This document shows positions 1-8,392 of a stretch of 41,160 nucleotides of DNA, piece after piece; position 1 is the first letter of the stretch; each line of letters starts with the position of its first letter. Source of the DNA: Anaerolineae bacterium. GTDB taxonomy: Bacteria; Chloroflexota; Anaerolineae; B4-G1; SLSP01. The stretch covers positions 1 through 41,160 of the forward strand of contig JAPKMR010000034.1 of NCBI GenBank assembly GCA_026645815.1, read 5' to 3'. The notes under the pieces are model-generated. The model was not told the origin of the DNA and searched no databases. It was given only the letters and a program-made list of their open reading frames with translations. A program made the position numbers and the translations under genes.

Positions 1-82
1 GGCGCGTTAAAGTGTCTAAACGCACTCTCTCGCCAACCCGACCTCTAAACTTCCCAATAATTTGTCCTATACCCGACTGTAT

Positions 83-110
83 TTGCCGTCTTGCAAGCCC
101 TGACTATAAT
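83..110 (+). promoter_or_regulatory. Sigma70-type promoter for the DUF1232-ftcD-rlmH unit
   Basis: A perfect -10 hexamer TATAAT lies at 105-110. A -35-like TTGCCG lies at 83-88, leaving a 16-base spacer. Transcription would begin near 117, about 70 bases before the first start codon. Seen by eye; no other comparably good hexamer pair precedes this gene. Confidence 0.6.
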
Positions 111-187
111 GAAAGCTAGCGGCGTGGTTTGACCCAAACTGTCAAACATTCCGCCAGAATGGCAACCTATCCTGTAAGGAGTAAGGC

Positions 188-652
188 ATGAATACGCAAC
201 GATCTGGTCCTCCTGTGCCGCAAGATGAACCCGGCGCCGTATTGGGATGGTTCAAGGATTTCTTCAGGCAATTCCAGCTGGCCTGGCGGTTGTTGCTGGA
301 CCCCCGCGTGCCGGCTATAACCAAGGTGGTCCCCTTCATCACGGTGGCTTATCTGGTCTCGCCGGTGGACCTGCTCCCGGATTTGGCTCTGGGTTTGGGG
401 CAACTGGATGATTTGGCGGTGTTGTTCATTGGTTTGCGCATGTTCGTTGATCTCTGCCCCTTGGACCTGGTAGAAGAGCATACCGCCGTGCTGACCGGTG
501 TGAAGGTAGGCGTATGGAAACCGGATGATAAGCCGGAGGTGGTGGATATGCCCGCTCTACCCGATGTTGAGGAGACTGAGGTTTCTTTGGTGCCATCGCA
601 GGGCGCATCCCGGACTCGGGAGACCACCCGGGATGAGGAGGAGGCAGCCTAG
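188..652 (+). CDS. DUF1232 (YkvA-like) small membrane-associated protein
   Basis: The 154-residue protein carries a DUF1232 core at about residues 34-92. It shows the family signature of a hydrophobic hairpin with VSPVDLLPD (57-65) followed by GQLDDLAVL. The molecular function of the family is unknown; the core is usually a short membrane-associated helical hairpin. The N-terminus and the acidic C-terminal tail (about 110-154) are unrelated to the core and look disordered. The ATG follows an AAGGAG ribosome binding site. It is the first gene after a good promoter, and ftcD starts 90 bases downstream, so the two may be co-transcribed without an evident functional link. Confidence 0.85.
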   Translation: MNTQRSGPPVPQDEPGAVLGWFKDFFRQFQLAWRLLLDPRVPAITKVVPFITVAYLVSPVDLLPDLALGLGQLDDLAVLFIGLRMFVDLCPLDLVEEHTAVLTGVKVGVWKPDDKPEVVDMPALPDVEETEVSLVPSQGASRTRETTRDEEEAA

Positions 653-742
653 TCGCCTCAACCTTCATTGACTTGATTCCCGTGGACGAGCCTGACTCGT
701 TTCACGCATTTTGCGGAACCCTTTTTCTTAGGAGGAAGACCC

Positions 743-2257
743 TTGAAACCGTTAGTTGAGTGCGTGCCTAACTTCAGTGAAGGACGCCGCCTGGAGGTCG
801 TTGAAGCCATTGTCGCTGCCATGCGCGCCGTGCCGGATGTGCGCGTGTTGGACGTGGAATCTGATGCTGATCACAATCGCTCCGTTATCACCCTGGTCGG
901 GTCGCCCCCCGCTGTACAGGAGGCGGCGTTCCAGGGAATTGCCAAAGCGGCGGAGCTGATTGATATGGACGTCCATCAGGGCGCGCATCCCCGGCTTGGC
1001 GCCACGGATGTCGTGCCCTTTGTGCCCATCAGTGGCGTGACCATGGAGGAGTGTGTCAGGCTCGCCCACGAGTTGGGGCAGCGGGTGGCGGATACGCTCG
1101 GCATTCCCGTCTACCACTACGAATCCGCGGCGTTACGCCCCGAACGCGTCAACCTGGAAGATGTACGGCGCGGTGAATATGAAGCGCTCAAGAAAGATAT
1201 CGGCGTCAAGCCCGAGCGCGCGCCTGATCGTGGGCCTGCCGTGCTCGGAAAGGCGGGAGCGACGATTATCGGCGCCCGCCCTTATCTCATCGCTTTTAAT
1301 GCCTATCTCAATACCACCGATGTGACGATTGCCAATCGCATCGCCCGTGCCTTGCGTAACTCCAATGGCGGTTTCCGCTTCGTCAAAGGCATGGGCGTGC
1401 CGGTCGCGGGGCAGGCGCAGGTCTCCATGAACCTCACCGATTTTACGCAGACACCGATGTTCCGGGTGTTGGAGGCGGTGAAGCGTGAGGCGGCGCGTTA
1501 TGGCGTCACCGTCACCCACACGGAGCTGGTGGGTCTGGTACCCGAACAGGCTTTGGTGGATGCCGCCCAATGGTATATGCAGCTCGACCTTTTCACCCCC
1601 GAGCAAATCATTGAGCGCAAGCTCGCCGCGTTGGATGAAGGCGCGCCCTTGGGTTTCATTGATTCGGTGGCGGCAAATACCCCCACGCCTGGCGGCGGTT
1701 CGGTGGCGGCTTTGGCAGGGGCGCTTGGCGCCGCCCTGGCAGCCATGGTGGGACGGTTGACGGTGGGCAAGCGCAAGTACGCCGCCGTAGAGGGGGAGAT
1801 GACGGCCTTGATTGTCGAGGCGGAACGCCTGCGCTCCGCGCTCACCGCGCGGATGGACGAGGATGCCATCGCCTTTGACGCGGTTATGGCGGCTTTCAAA
1901 TTGCCCAAGGGCACGGAGGAAGAGCAGGCAGCACGCAATGCTGCGGTACAACAGGCCACGATTGGCGCGGCTGAAGTTCCGTTGGCGACCGCTCAGGATG
2001 CGCTCAAGGTGTTGGAGTTTGCACTGGCTGTGGCCCGCAAGGGGAACGTCAATGCGGTCTCCGATGCGGCAAGCGCTGCCTGGATGTCCATGGCAAGTAT
2101 CCAGAGCGCTGCGCTGAACGTGCGCATCAACGCGACCTCCATTGAGGATCCAGCGCTCAAAAACGCTTGGGAGCGGGAAGTCGCGCAGATACTCACACGC
2201 GCTGAATCCTTACTCGCGCAGGTGCAGGAAGCGGCTGTGACCCGTGGCGGCTTGTAG
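743..2257 (+). CDS. ftcD: Bifunctional glutamate formimidoyltransferase / formimidotetrahydrofolate cyclodeaminase
   Basis: This 504-residue fusion joins two consecutive folate enzymes of histidine degradation. The N-terminal half (1 to about 297) opens with LVECVPNFSEGR, typical of the formiminotransferase N-subdomain, and carries the DMDVHQGAHPRLGATDVVPF region. It transfers the formimino group of formiminoglutamate to tetrahydrofolate. The C-terminal domain (about 300-504) begins with the cyclodeaminase signature ANTPTPGGGSVAAL and releases ammonia to give methenyl-THF. The length is close to vertebrate FTCD (about 540). Translation starts at a TTG preceded by AGGAGG, with no in-frame ATG near. 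No other hut gene is visible here, so the enzyme may also serve C1 salvage. rlmH follows by 16 bases. Confidence 0.92.
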   Translation: MKPLVECVPNFSEGRRLEVVEAIVAAMRAVPDVRVLDVESDADHNRSVITLVGSPPAVQEAAFQGIAKAAELIDMDVHQGAHPRLGATDVVPFVPISGVTMEECVRLAHELGQRVADTLGIPVYHYESAALRPERVNLEDVRRGEYEALKKDIGVKPERAPDRGPAVLGKAGATIIGARPYLIAFNAYLNTTDVTIANRIARALRNSNGGFRFVKGMGVPVAGQAQVSMNLTDFTQTPMFRVLEAVKREAARYGVTVTHTELVGLVPEQALVDAAQWYMQLDLFTPEQIIERKLAALDEGAPLGFIDSVAANTPTPGGGSVAALAGALGAALAAMVGRLTVGKRKYAAVEGEMTALIVEAERLRSALTARMDEDAIAFDAVMAAFKLPKGTEEEQAARNAAVQQATIGAAEVPLATAQDALKVLEFALAVARKGNVNAVSDAASAAWMSMASIQSAALNVRINATSIEDPALKNAWEREVAQILTRAESLLAQVQEAAVTRGGL

Positions 2258-2273
2258 GGACGACTTCTGACGT

Positions 2274-2750
2274 ATGGCACGTTTCCCCGGTCAGATTGAT
2301 GTCATCGCGGTGGGCAAACTCCGCACGCGTCATTGGTTGGCAGCCCAAGATGAGTATCTTGGACGTCTCGAGCGCTATGTATCGGTGCGGTTGGTGGAAC
2401 TGAAGGACTCGGTAGGGGGGATGCCCGACGTCGTTGCGCTCCAGCGTGAGGGCGCATTGCTGCTTGAGGCATCTCGCGCGGCATCCCGCAGGGTAGCGCT
2501 CACACCGCTAGGGGAACAGCGTGATAGCCTGGAGCTTGCGCAATGGTTAAGACAGCACCTGGAGCAATACGGGCATATGGCCTTGCTCATCGGCGGTCCG
2601 TTGGGCTTTGCGCCCGAAGTTCTGACCGCTTGTCACGAGCAGCTGGCGCTTTCGCGGCTCACCCTGCCGCACGAGTTGGCGCGGGTGGTATTGCTAGAGC
2701 AACTCTACCGCGTCATGACGCTGCTCAATGGGGAAAAGTATCACAAATAG
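2274..2750 (+). CDS. rlmH: 23S rRNA (pseudouridine1915-N3)-methyltransferase RlmH
   Basis: A SPOUT-class methyltransferase of 158 residues, the usual RlmH length. It methylates pseudouridine 1915 in helix 69 of 23S rRNA using S-adenosylmethionine. The start (IDVIAVGKLRTRHW) matches the family N-terminus. The cofactor knot is seen in LLIGGPLGFAPEV (about 105-117), and the C-terminal trefoil in LTLPHELARVVLLEQLYR and NGEKYHK. It sits 16 bases behind ftcD, so it is probably co-transcribed. No strong ribosome binding site precedes the ATG. The unit ends at the palindrome at 2785-2827. Confidence 0.95.
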   Translation: MARFPGQIDVIAVGKLRTRHWLAAQDEYLGRLERYVSVRLVELKDSVGGMPDVVALQREGALLLEASRAASRRVALTPLGEQRDSLELAQWLRQHLEQYGHMALLIGGPLGFAPEVLTACHEQLALSRLTLPHELARVVLLEQLYRVMTLLNGEKYHK

Positions 2751-2784
2751 CGCCTGCCTTTGCCAGGGTGGGCGCAGAAGAAAA

Positions 2785-2827
2785 TAGATTTGATACGGCG
2801 CGGCTTTGCCGCGCCGTATCAAATCTA
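2785..2827 (-). terminator. Perfect 20-bp stem hairpin between convergent rlmH and manA
   Basis: Two 20-base arms (2785-2804 and 2808-2827) pair perfectly around a 3-base TTT loop. Read on the minus strand the stem is followed by TTTTCTTC, so it fits an intrinsic terminator for manA. On the plus strand there is no U-tract, but it may still stop rlmH transcripts. Confidence 0.75.
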
Positions 2828-2878
2828 TAGAGAAAGCAACCTGGGCCTGCTGCTTGAATTGCTTTTGCCCTCACCCGC

Positions 2879-4066
2879 TCATTCAGGAACGCTGACCTTG
2901 AAGAGCGTTGTTCTCTCCCGCGCGGTGACTTGCCACTCAGGCAGACATGCCGGGATGAGAAAACTTTCCCCAGGGATGTAGTGCTCCATGCCACCGCTCC
3001 AACTCACATCAACGCGCCCCTCTGTCAGGAGATAGACTTCCACGCTTGCGCGGTCCGGCATCTCTATCTGCGCCCCTGCTTCCAGATCCAGGCGCCGCAA
3101 CTCGAATTCCTCGGCGGGTGTGATATAGCACATCTCCGGCAGTTCTGGTTCGGGGTGCAGCACCGGTAGAGGACCCGAGTCGGGGGCTAGAACCTCCAGC
3201 AGCGCCTCGGCGTCCTTGAACTTGGGCGTCAGCCCCACGCGGATGACGTTGTCGGAATTGGCCATACATTCCACGATATTGCCGTTCAGGTAGGCATGGG
3301 GCACACCTGCAGGTACATACAGCCCCTCCCCGGTCTCGAGGTGGACCAGGTTGAGCAGAAAGAGCGCGAACAATCCCACATCGCCATCGCCGTAGACCGG
3401 GTGCAACGCCAGGAACAGCGTTTCAACCTCGGTTCGCGGCGCCGGCGCCCGCTCCAAACGCTCAGCGAGCTGTTGGACTGCGACGCTGAGCGCCTGTGGC
3501 GCGGCGAGCGCGCGCCGAATCAGGGCAGTGAAGGTGCGCTGTGGGTCTGCGCCGCTTCTCTGGATAAATCCAGCGATTTCGGGATAGCATGAGAGCGTGG
3601 TGTGCAGGTCTTCCGCGGATTTCAGCCCTGCCAGCGCGGTGAGGCGGTCCAGGGCGAGGGCGATTTCGGGTTTGTGATTGGCATCGGGATAGTGCTCTGG
3701 ATCCCGGGCGTGCAGACGCTGTGCTTGCGCTTTATCGGGATGCGTCTGTATGGAGAGAGGTTCCGCCGCGGAGAGCACCTTGAAGAGAAAGGGCAGTTGG
3801 TGGTTGAAGCGCCTCGCAACGCCGGTTCCCAGAATTGCTGCCGGATCGCTGGCGATGAGGGTCGCCAGGGAGATGCGCTCGCCGTTCAGCACAACCTGCG
3901 AGGGGGCGCTGGGATGCGCCCCGATCCATAACTCTGCATAAGCCTGCCCCGGCTCAGCGGGAAGCCCTAGCAGGCGCGGAATAAAGGCCTCGGCGCCGCG
4001 ACTGCCCCAGCTATAGTGTCGAATGCTGTTGTGCATCCGGTAGGGCATATAAAATGGTCCGGTCAT
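2879..4066 (-). CDS. manA: Mannose-6-phosphate isomerase, class I
   Basis: This type I phosphomannose isomerase interconverts fructose-6-phosphate and mannose-6-phosphate, feeding GDP-mannose and glycan synthesis. Family marks are the N-terminal IRHYSWGS, the zinc-binding and active-site stretches IQTHPDKAQA, NHKPEIALAL and VPAGVPHAYLNG, and the cupin-like C-terminus. The ATG at 4066 (giving 395 residues) is chosen because a TTG directly abutting the upstream stop would add 18 non-homologous residues. An ATG at 4048, giving MPYRMHNSIRHY, is also possible. The gene lies right behind the PrsW-like gene and ends at the hairpin at 2785-2827. Confidence 0.92.
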   Translation of the reverse strand: MTGPFYMPYRMHNSIRHYSWGSRGAEAFIPRLLGLPAEPGQAYAELWIGAHPSAPSQVVLNGERISLATLIASDPAAILGTGVARRFNHQLPFLFKVLSAAEPLSIQTHPDKAQAQRLHARDPEHYPDANHKPEIALALDRLTALAGLKSAEDLHTTLSCYPEIAGFIQRSGADPQRTFTALIRRALAAPQALSVAVQQLAERLERAPAPRTEVETLFLALHPVYGDGDVGLFALFLLNLVHLETGEGLYVPAGVPHAYLNGNIVECMANSDNVIRVGLTPKFKDAEALLEVLAPDSGPLPVLHPEPELPEMCYITPAEEFELRRLDLEAGAQIEMPDRASVEVYLLTEGRVDVSWSGGMEHYIPGESFLIPACLPEWQVTARERTTLFKVSVPE

Positions 4067-4120
4067 GGTGAACTTCGCCTTTGCTCTTGCGTCGGGTATC
4101 TGGCTTGCCGCCTGTGCCAA

Positions 4121-5113
4121 TCAGGCAGCGGTGCGCAGGGCGAGAATCTCCTGCTCCAGCCGTTGCAGGCGCGTTCCCGCTTTGGCATCGCCGTTTTGCG
4201 CCCGCTGGAAGGCAAAAGCGGCTTCCGTGACGATGCGGAAATAACGCACCACTTTGCGCCAGTGCTTCACATTGCCGGTCAGCAGCGCCTGCAACTGCGT
4301 CCACCACCGTTTCAGGGGGGAGGTAAGCGTGGCGATTTCCTCACGCTGGAACTGTAGCGGACCGGTATGGCGTTCCAGAAAGTTGTGAATCCGGCGTTGC
4401 TCCAGGAACCGCACTGCGATGATCACGCCGAATAACAGTATGATGGCTGCCCAGTCCCCCACCACGGCAAGCGCGAGCGGCATCATGCTTTCCATGTGCC
4501 CGGTGAAGGTGGCGAAAGTGTTGTGATAGGCATGGGCGCCCATAGCCAACCCGAAGCCCAGCAGGGGGAACAAGCCCTTCAGCCAGACCGAGCGTACCTC
4601 CAGCGCCAGAGCGATCCCCAGGCCCGTGAACCCCGTGTACATGGCGTGATTTAGCCCGAAGAGCCCCGCGCGCAACAATGCCAGTGAGGTGACATCTGCC
4701 ATTCCACCTTCGGAGTAGGCTCCGAAGAGATAGAAAGCGTTCTCCACAGCGGCGAAGCCAAAGCCCGCCATACCCCCATAGATCAGTCCATCCAGGGGAC
4801 TATCCAGCTCGTGGCGGAAGAAGAGGAGCAGGGCGATAAGCGCTATGGCTTTAGTCCCTTCCTCTATCAGCGGTGCAGCAAACGAGCCGCCGAGGAGATC
4901 ATAAGCCAGCGCACTCCCAGAAATCAGCGTGATGGGAATATCGAAGATGACCTCGAGGATGACGGAGAGGATGATCGAGGGCACGGCGCCCCACAGAAAA
5001 GCCAGCGCCAGCAAATAGAGCGGCTCTCTTTCGAAGCGATCCAGCCACCATAGCACGACTGCATAGATCAGCATAGGGATGAAACTCAGGAATAGAATAA
5101 TCAGGATATCCAT
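4121..5113 (-). CDS. PrsW-family glutamic-type intramembrane protease
   Basis: The 330-residue polytopic protein has the PrsW motifs in order: EEGTK at 84-88, FAAVENAFYLF in the next membrane helix, NHAMYTGFTG and a GAHAYHN segment. In this family the glutamates and histidines of these helices form the active site; Bacillus PrsW cleaves the anti-sigma factor RsiW. About eight hydrophobic segments occupy residues 1-240. The last 90 residues are a soluble helical, charged tail that is not part of the core. The start is an ATG with GGAGG seven bases upstream. No anti-sigma factor is adjacent, so the substrate is unknown. Confidence 0.85.
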   Translation of the reverse strand: MDILIILFLSFIPMLIYAVVLWWLDRFEREPLYLLALAFLWGAVPSIILSVILEVIFDIPITLISGSALAYDLLGGSFAAPLIEEGTKAIALIALLLFFRHELDSPLDGLIYGGMAGFGFAAVENAFYLFGAYSEGGMADVTSLALLRAGLFGLNHAMYTGFTGLGIALALEVRSVWLKGLFPLLGFGLAMGAHAYHNTFATFTGHMESMMPLALAVVGDWAAIILLFGVIIAVRFLEQRRIHNFLERHTGPLQFQREEIATLTSPLKRWWTQLQALLTGNVKHWRKVVRYFRIVTEAAFAFQRAQNGDAKAGTRLQRLEQEILALRTAA

Positions 5114-5161
5114 TGTGCCTCCGGCTGAATCTGGGAATTGACCGTCGCAATCCGTATCCGC

Positions 5162-6397
5162 TTAGGACTTGCGCTGGCGGGTGAGCAAGCCAATCAGCCC
5201 GCCGAGCGCCAGGCCCGCGCCTGCCATAACCGCTGCCCCTTGTAACAGGGTCTTCGTCTCTACGCTGGGGAGCACCGCGCCCTCCAGCCCGGCATCGGCG
5301 CCATAGCTGCTGAAGAGCTGCCCCCACGGTGTCTTGAGCGCTTCTTGCACCCGTTTGCGTCCCACGACGGGATACCAGTAGACGTTGTGATAGAAGTTGC
5401 TGGCAAAATACGACCACGGCACGATAGGCCCACGCAGCAAGACCTCTTCGAAGGGCTTGAGCGCGCCGTGGTAGATCATCTTCTGCCCCCGGCTGGCGAA
5501 CGTGTCCTCCTGGATGAAGTTCCAGCGCTCTTCGGTCGCATCCACATCGCCGACAAATTCGATATCATGGGGGTTGCCCACCCCCAGCCCCAGGTCGTGA
5601 GCGATACGGATGAAGGGGATATTCATGGGGTCGAAGCCTTGCAGCATGGCGGAAGTCGCATCAATCGCAACCTGGTCCGCTGAAGCGAGCAGGATGTTCT
5701 TCTCGTGCCAGCGCATGGCGCGGGGTCCGGGTCCGTCGCCGGCAAAAGAGCCATCCATCACGGCAAACAAGCCGGGGTGAATATCTTGCTGGATCATCAG
5801 CAAATCCACCAGTGTCTCGTGGATGACGCTGTGCGTCCAGTGCCGTTTGCGCCCCAGCAAACCGCCGAAAGCATTCTTCATCGCGCCGGTAATCGTCGTG
5901 AAGACATGTGTTTTTACCGTGGGCATTTGGATGATATTGTTGCCGATGAGGATTTCGGGAATAGTGACGCCTTCTGGGTAGATGCTATCGAGCACGAGGA
6001 AGGATTCTTTGGGTTGGTAGGGGACCCATTTGGCTTCCGGCTTGTAGATATACACGCAGGGGACGCCGTATTTATCGGTGACGTAACGTTGCTTGTTGTT
6101 GCGCTCGCCGTCGCCCGTATCTACGACCACAGTATCGTTGTGAACGCCGAGCAGGTCTTTGTACCCATCTGCCTGCAGCTTACGGATGACGCCCTCGAGC
6201 TGCCAGGGGGTAGTGGAGCATGCGGGATACCAGGTCTGCCACGAGATATTGATCTTGAGCAGCGTTTTGTGCTGTTGGGGCAGCACCGCCCGGTAATCCG
6301 CGAGTTCCATCAGCCGCGCATAATCGTCCAAAACAGTCTGCGGGCTGGTGCGCACAATGGCTACCTTGCCGCGACCGGCGAAATTCTTCTGTGACAT
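5162..6397 (-). CDS. DUF362 domain protein with C-terminal membrane anchor
   Basis: The 411-residue protein matches the DUF362 family through its N-terminal GKVAIVRTSPQTVLDDY, a central IIQMPTVKTHVFTTITGAMKN segment and the ILLASADQVAIDATSAML helix. DUF362 proteins are of unknown function; many carry a 4Fe-4S ferredoxin domain, which is absent here since no CxxCxxC cluster is visible. The C-terminus is a glycine-rich hydrophobic helix (about 386-405) ended by RQRKS, which would anchor the protein at the membrane. An excellent AGGAGGT site precedes the ATG. It is followed downstream by the PrsW-like gene after 48 bases. Confidence 0.8.
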   Translation of the reverse strand: MSQKNFAGRGKVAIVRTSPQTVLDDYARLMELADYRAVLPQQHKTLLKINISWQTWYPACSTTPWQLEGVIRKLQADGYKDLLGVHNDTVVVDTGDGERNNKQRYVTDKYGVPCVYIYKPEAKWVPYQPKESFLVLDSIYPEGVTIPEILIGNNIIQMPTVKTHVFTTITGAMKNAFGGLLGRKRHWTHSVIHETLVDLLMIQQDIHPGLFAVMDGSFAGDGPGPRAMRWHEKNILLASADQVAIDATSAMLQGFDPMNIPFIRIAHDLGLGVGNPHDIEFVGDVDATEERWNFIQEDTFASRGQKMIYHGALKPFEEVLLRGPIVPWSYFASNFYHNVYWYPVVGRKRVQEALKTPWGQLFSSYGADAGLEGAVLPSVETKTLLQGAAVMAGAGLALGGLIGLLTRQRKS

Positions 6398-6570
6398 TTT
6401 CTTACCTCCTGCAAGAAAAGGTGTGCATCCCGGTTGGAGTCAATCCTGATCTTTCCCGCAGTATAACCGCTCCCGCGATGCTGTCCAGCTTTCTTCCCTA
6501 TAGGGATTTTGTGAATTCTTGCGAAATCTCTATGCGTCTCTGTGCTATTTTCTGTTCACCTAAAAGGAGG

Positions 6571-6591
6571 CACAGAATACTCTATTCTGTG
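6571..6591 (-). terminator. Hairpin terminator after the GT4 gene
   Basis: A 9-bp perfect stem (CACAGAATA / TATTCTGTG) with a CTC loop starts 10 bases past the glycosyltransferase stop on the minus strand and is followed there by CCTCCTTTTAGG. It separates that gene from the DUF362 gene. Confidence 0.55.
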
Positions 6592-6600
6592 TTATCCTCA

Positions 6601-7797
6601 TCACAGCCGCTCGATGAGCGGCGGAAGTACAGCTTGCCAATCATAAGCGCGGACGAAAGCCTGTGCTTGTGCGCCTGCTTCTTCTCGAACCGCAACATTT
6701 TGAGCCAGGGTAATGCAAGCGTCTGCGAAGGCAACGGCGTTATCTGCCAGCATCACGGCGTGCTCGACGTTGGGAAAGCCCTCGGCGCCCAGGCTTGTGG
6801 AAACAATAGCCTTAGCCATCGCTCCGGCTTCGAGGATTTTGAAGCGTGTGCCCCCGCCCACCCACAGCGGCACGATATATACCGCCGCCGCACGGATGTA
6901 AGGGCGGGTATCGGGCACTGCGCCTGTGATAATGATACCGGGTATCTCGCGCAGCACATCCAACCGGGGATGGGGGCGTTTTCCAACGATGTAGACGTGC
7001 GCTCCTGGTAAGGCCGCGCGAATTCGAGGCCAGACCTCGCTGGTGAACCACAGCACGCCATCTATATTGGGACGGAAATCCATTGTGCCGGTGAAGACAA
7101 AGGCGGGCTGTTGCAGCGGCGCGGCTTCTGCCCAGGTGGCGTAGTCATCCACATCCAATCCATTGGGGATGACGAGTGGCATCACCTCTGGCGCCAGGCG
7201 TTGCAGGGCGACCGCATCGGCAGCAGAGACTGCAGTGACCAGGTTGGCCCGGCGGCAAATGGTGGCTTCATGACGGCGCAGGCGTCGCCATTGCAACCAG
7301 GAATACGCAGCGCCAGGCCAGCGGCGCGGGTTCCGCACATCCGTTTGAAATGCCCGCTTTTGGAGCAGATATTCGCAATTGTGCGCGTCAAAGGCTACCC
7401 GTGGTGGTGTCCTTCGTTGCCACACCTGCTCCAGCGCCAGCGTGAGCTCCAACCCCTCGACGAGCAGCCAATCAAAAGCCTGTGCGTCGAGCCAGGCTTG
7501 CAACTGTGCCTCAAAGGCTGCGCTGCGCAGGCGGAAAATGAGATCGGGGCGTCTTGAGGTGAGCAGGTCGCGCAGCCTTTGTGACAGGGTGCGTGTGGGC
7601 TGTGGAATCACCGCGATTTCTTTGAGCGGGCTGCGGAGCGCTTCCGGAATCTCCCCCGTTTGATCTGGGGCAGCAAAGGAGAGGAGCCACAGTTCGTGCT
7701 GCGACGCCACTCCGCGCAGGAGCCCCCAGTTGCGCAGGGCTGTTCCCTGGCGCGGTGGATACGGCAGCTGTGGGGTGAGCATCAAAACGCGCGCCAC
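6601..7797 (-). CDS. GT4-family glycosyltransferase (group 1)
   Basis: A GT-B fold retaining glycosyltransferase of 398 residues. The N-terminal domain opens with VLMLTPQLPYPPRQGTALRN, typical for transferases of cell-surface polysaccharide clusters. The C-terminal nucleotide-sugar domain has NGLDVDDY, FVFTGTMDFRPNIDG and the E-x7-E region within GGTRFKILEAGAMAKAIVST. Donor and acceptor cannot be told from sequence. Translation begins at a GTG one base after the stop of the preceding zinc-finger gene, with AGGGGG upstream, so the two are translationally coupled. Confidence 0.87.
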   Translation of the reverse strand: MARVLMLTPQLPYPPRQGTALRNWGLLRGVASQHELWLLSFAAPDQTGEIPEALRSPLKEIAVIPQPTRTLSQRLRDLLTSRRPDLIFRLRSAAFEAQLQAWLDAQAFDWLLVEGLELTLALEQVWQRRTPPRVAFDAHNCEYLLQKRAFQTDVRNPRRWPGAAYSWLQWRRLRRHEATICRRANLVTAVSAADAVALQRLAPEVMPLVIPNGLDVDDYATWAEAAPLQQPAFVFTGTMDFRPNIDGVLWFTSEVWPRIRAALPGAHVYIVGKRPHPRLDVLREIPGIIITGAVPDTRPYIRAAAVYIVPLWVGGGTRFKILEAGAMAKAIVSTSLGAEGFPNVEHAVMLADNAVAFADACITLAQNVAVREEAGAQAQAFVRAYDWQAVLPPLIERL

Positions 7798-7798
7798 A

Positions 7799-8335
7799 TT
7801 AGCCCCCTATCTTTAGCCGGGCTGAGGATGCACCCACAGCCAACCCAATGTGTACCAGAGGCCAGAGCATGCCTATCCAACTGAAGATTCGTCCTTCGAC
7901 AGGCGTTATGAACAATCCAAATACGCGGATGGCGATATGGGGCAGCGTTCCAATGATGATGCCCGCCGCGACGATCCACCAGAGATGGGAACTATAATGC
8001 CGGTTGACCAGGCGCCAGGTGATTTCCGCAATGATCGTTCCTGCAACGGGGGAGAGAAACACTGTGAACCATCCCGCAATAGGCAAGAATATTCCCGCGA
8101 CGGTGCCCAGGACGAGTGAGACGACAGCTGCAATGCCATAATCGAGCGGGCGCGCCTGTTCGAAGCGGCGCTTGAGTCCCCGCCGGCAATCCGGGCATTG
8201 ATAGCCTACAGGTGTGCGTTGTGCGCAGTTATGGCATATCGGGGCACCACACTGATAGCAGCGCAACGTGGTCTCGACCTTGGGGTGGCGTTGACAGGTG
8301 AGTACTTCATCCTCAATCATGGCTTCTTGGGTCAT
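7799..8335 (-). CDS. B-box-type zinc-finger membrane protein
   Basis: The 178-residue protein begins with a treble-clef zinc finger at about 14-52: CQRHPKVET, CYQCGAPICHNC and CPDC supply cysteine and histidine ligands as in B-box fingers seen at the N-terminus of some rhomboid proteases. About four hydrophobic segments follow, without the rhomboid GxSx serine motif, so no protease activity is inferred. The ATG at 8335 is preferred over an upstream GTG because GGAGGTT lies directly before it. The function is unknown. The neighbours are nadK upstream and a coupled glycosyltransferase downstream. Confidence 0.75.
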   Translation of the reverse strand: MTQEAMIEDEVLTCQRHPKVETTLRCYQCGAPICHNCAQRTPVGYQCPDCRRGLKRRFEQARPLDYGIAAVVSLVLGTVAGIFLPIAGWFTVFLSPVAGTIIAEITWRLVNRHYSSHLWWIVAAGIIIGTLPHIAIRVFGLFITPVEGRIFSWIGMLWPLVHIGLAVGASSARLKIGG

Positions 8336-8392
8336 GGAACCTCCTGCCTCAATAGGCTTGTTGGTAGGCACACTGAAGATAGCGCGCTGTCT

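Noticed and set aside
1..82. Remnant of a gene at the left edge
   Set aside because: No open frame with coding character or terminator could be supported in these bases.
1133..1951. Long open frame (272 codons) antisense to ftcD
   Set aside because: It is a shadow of a GC-rich coding strand; no ribosome binding site or domain, and ftcD is certain.
5705..6394. 229-codon frame antisense to the DUF362 gene
   Set aside because: Mirrors codon bias of the opposite strand; the DUF362 gene has clear motifs and an ideal ribosome binding site.
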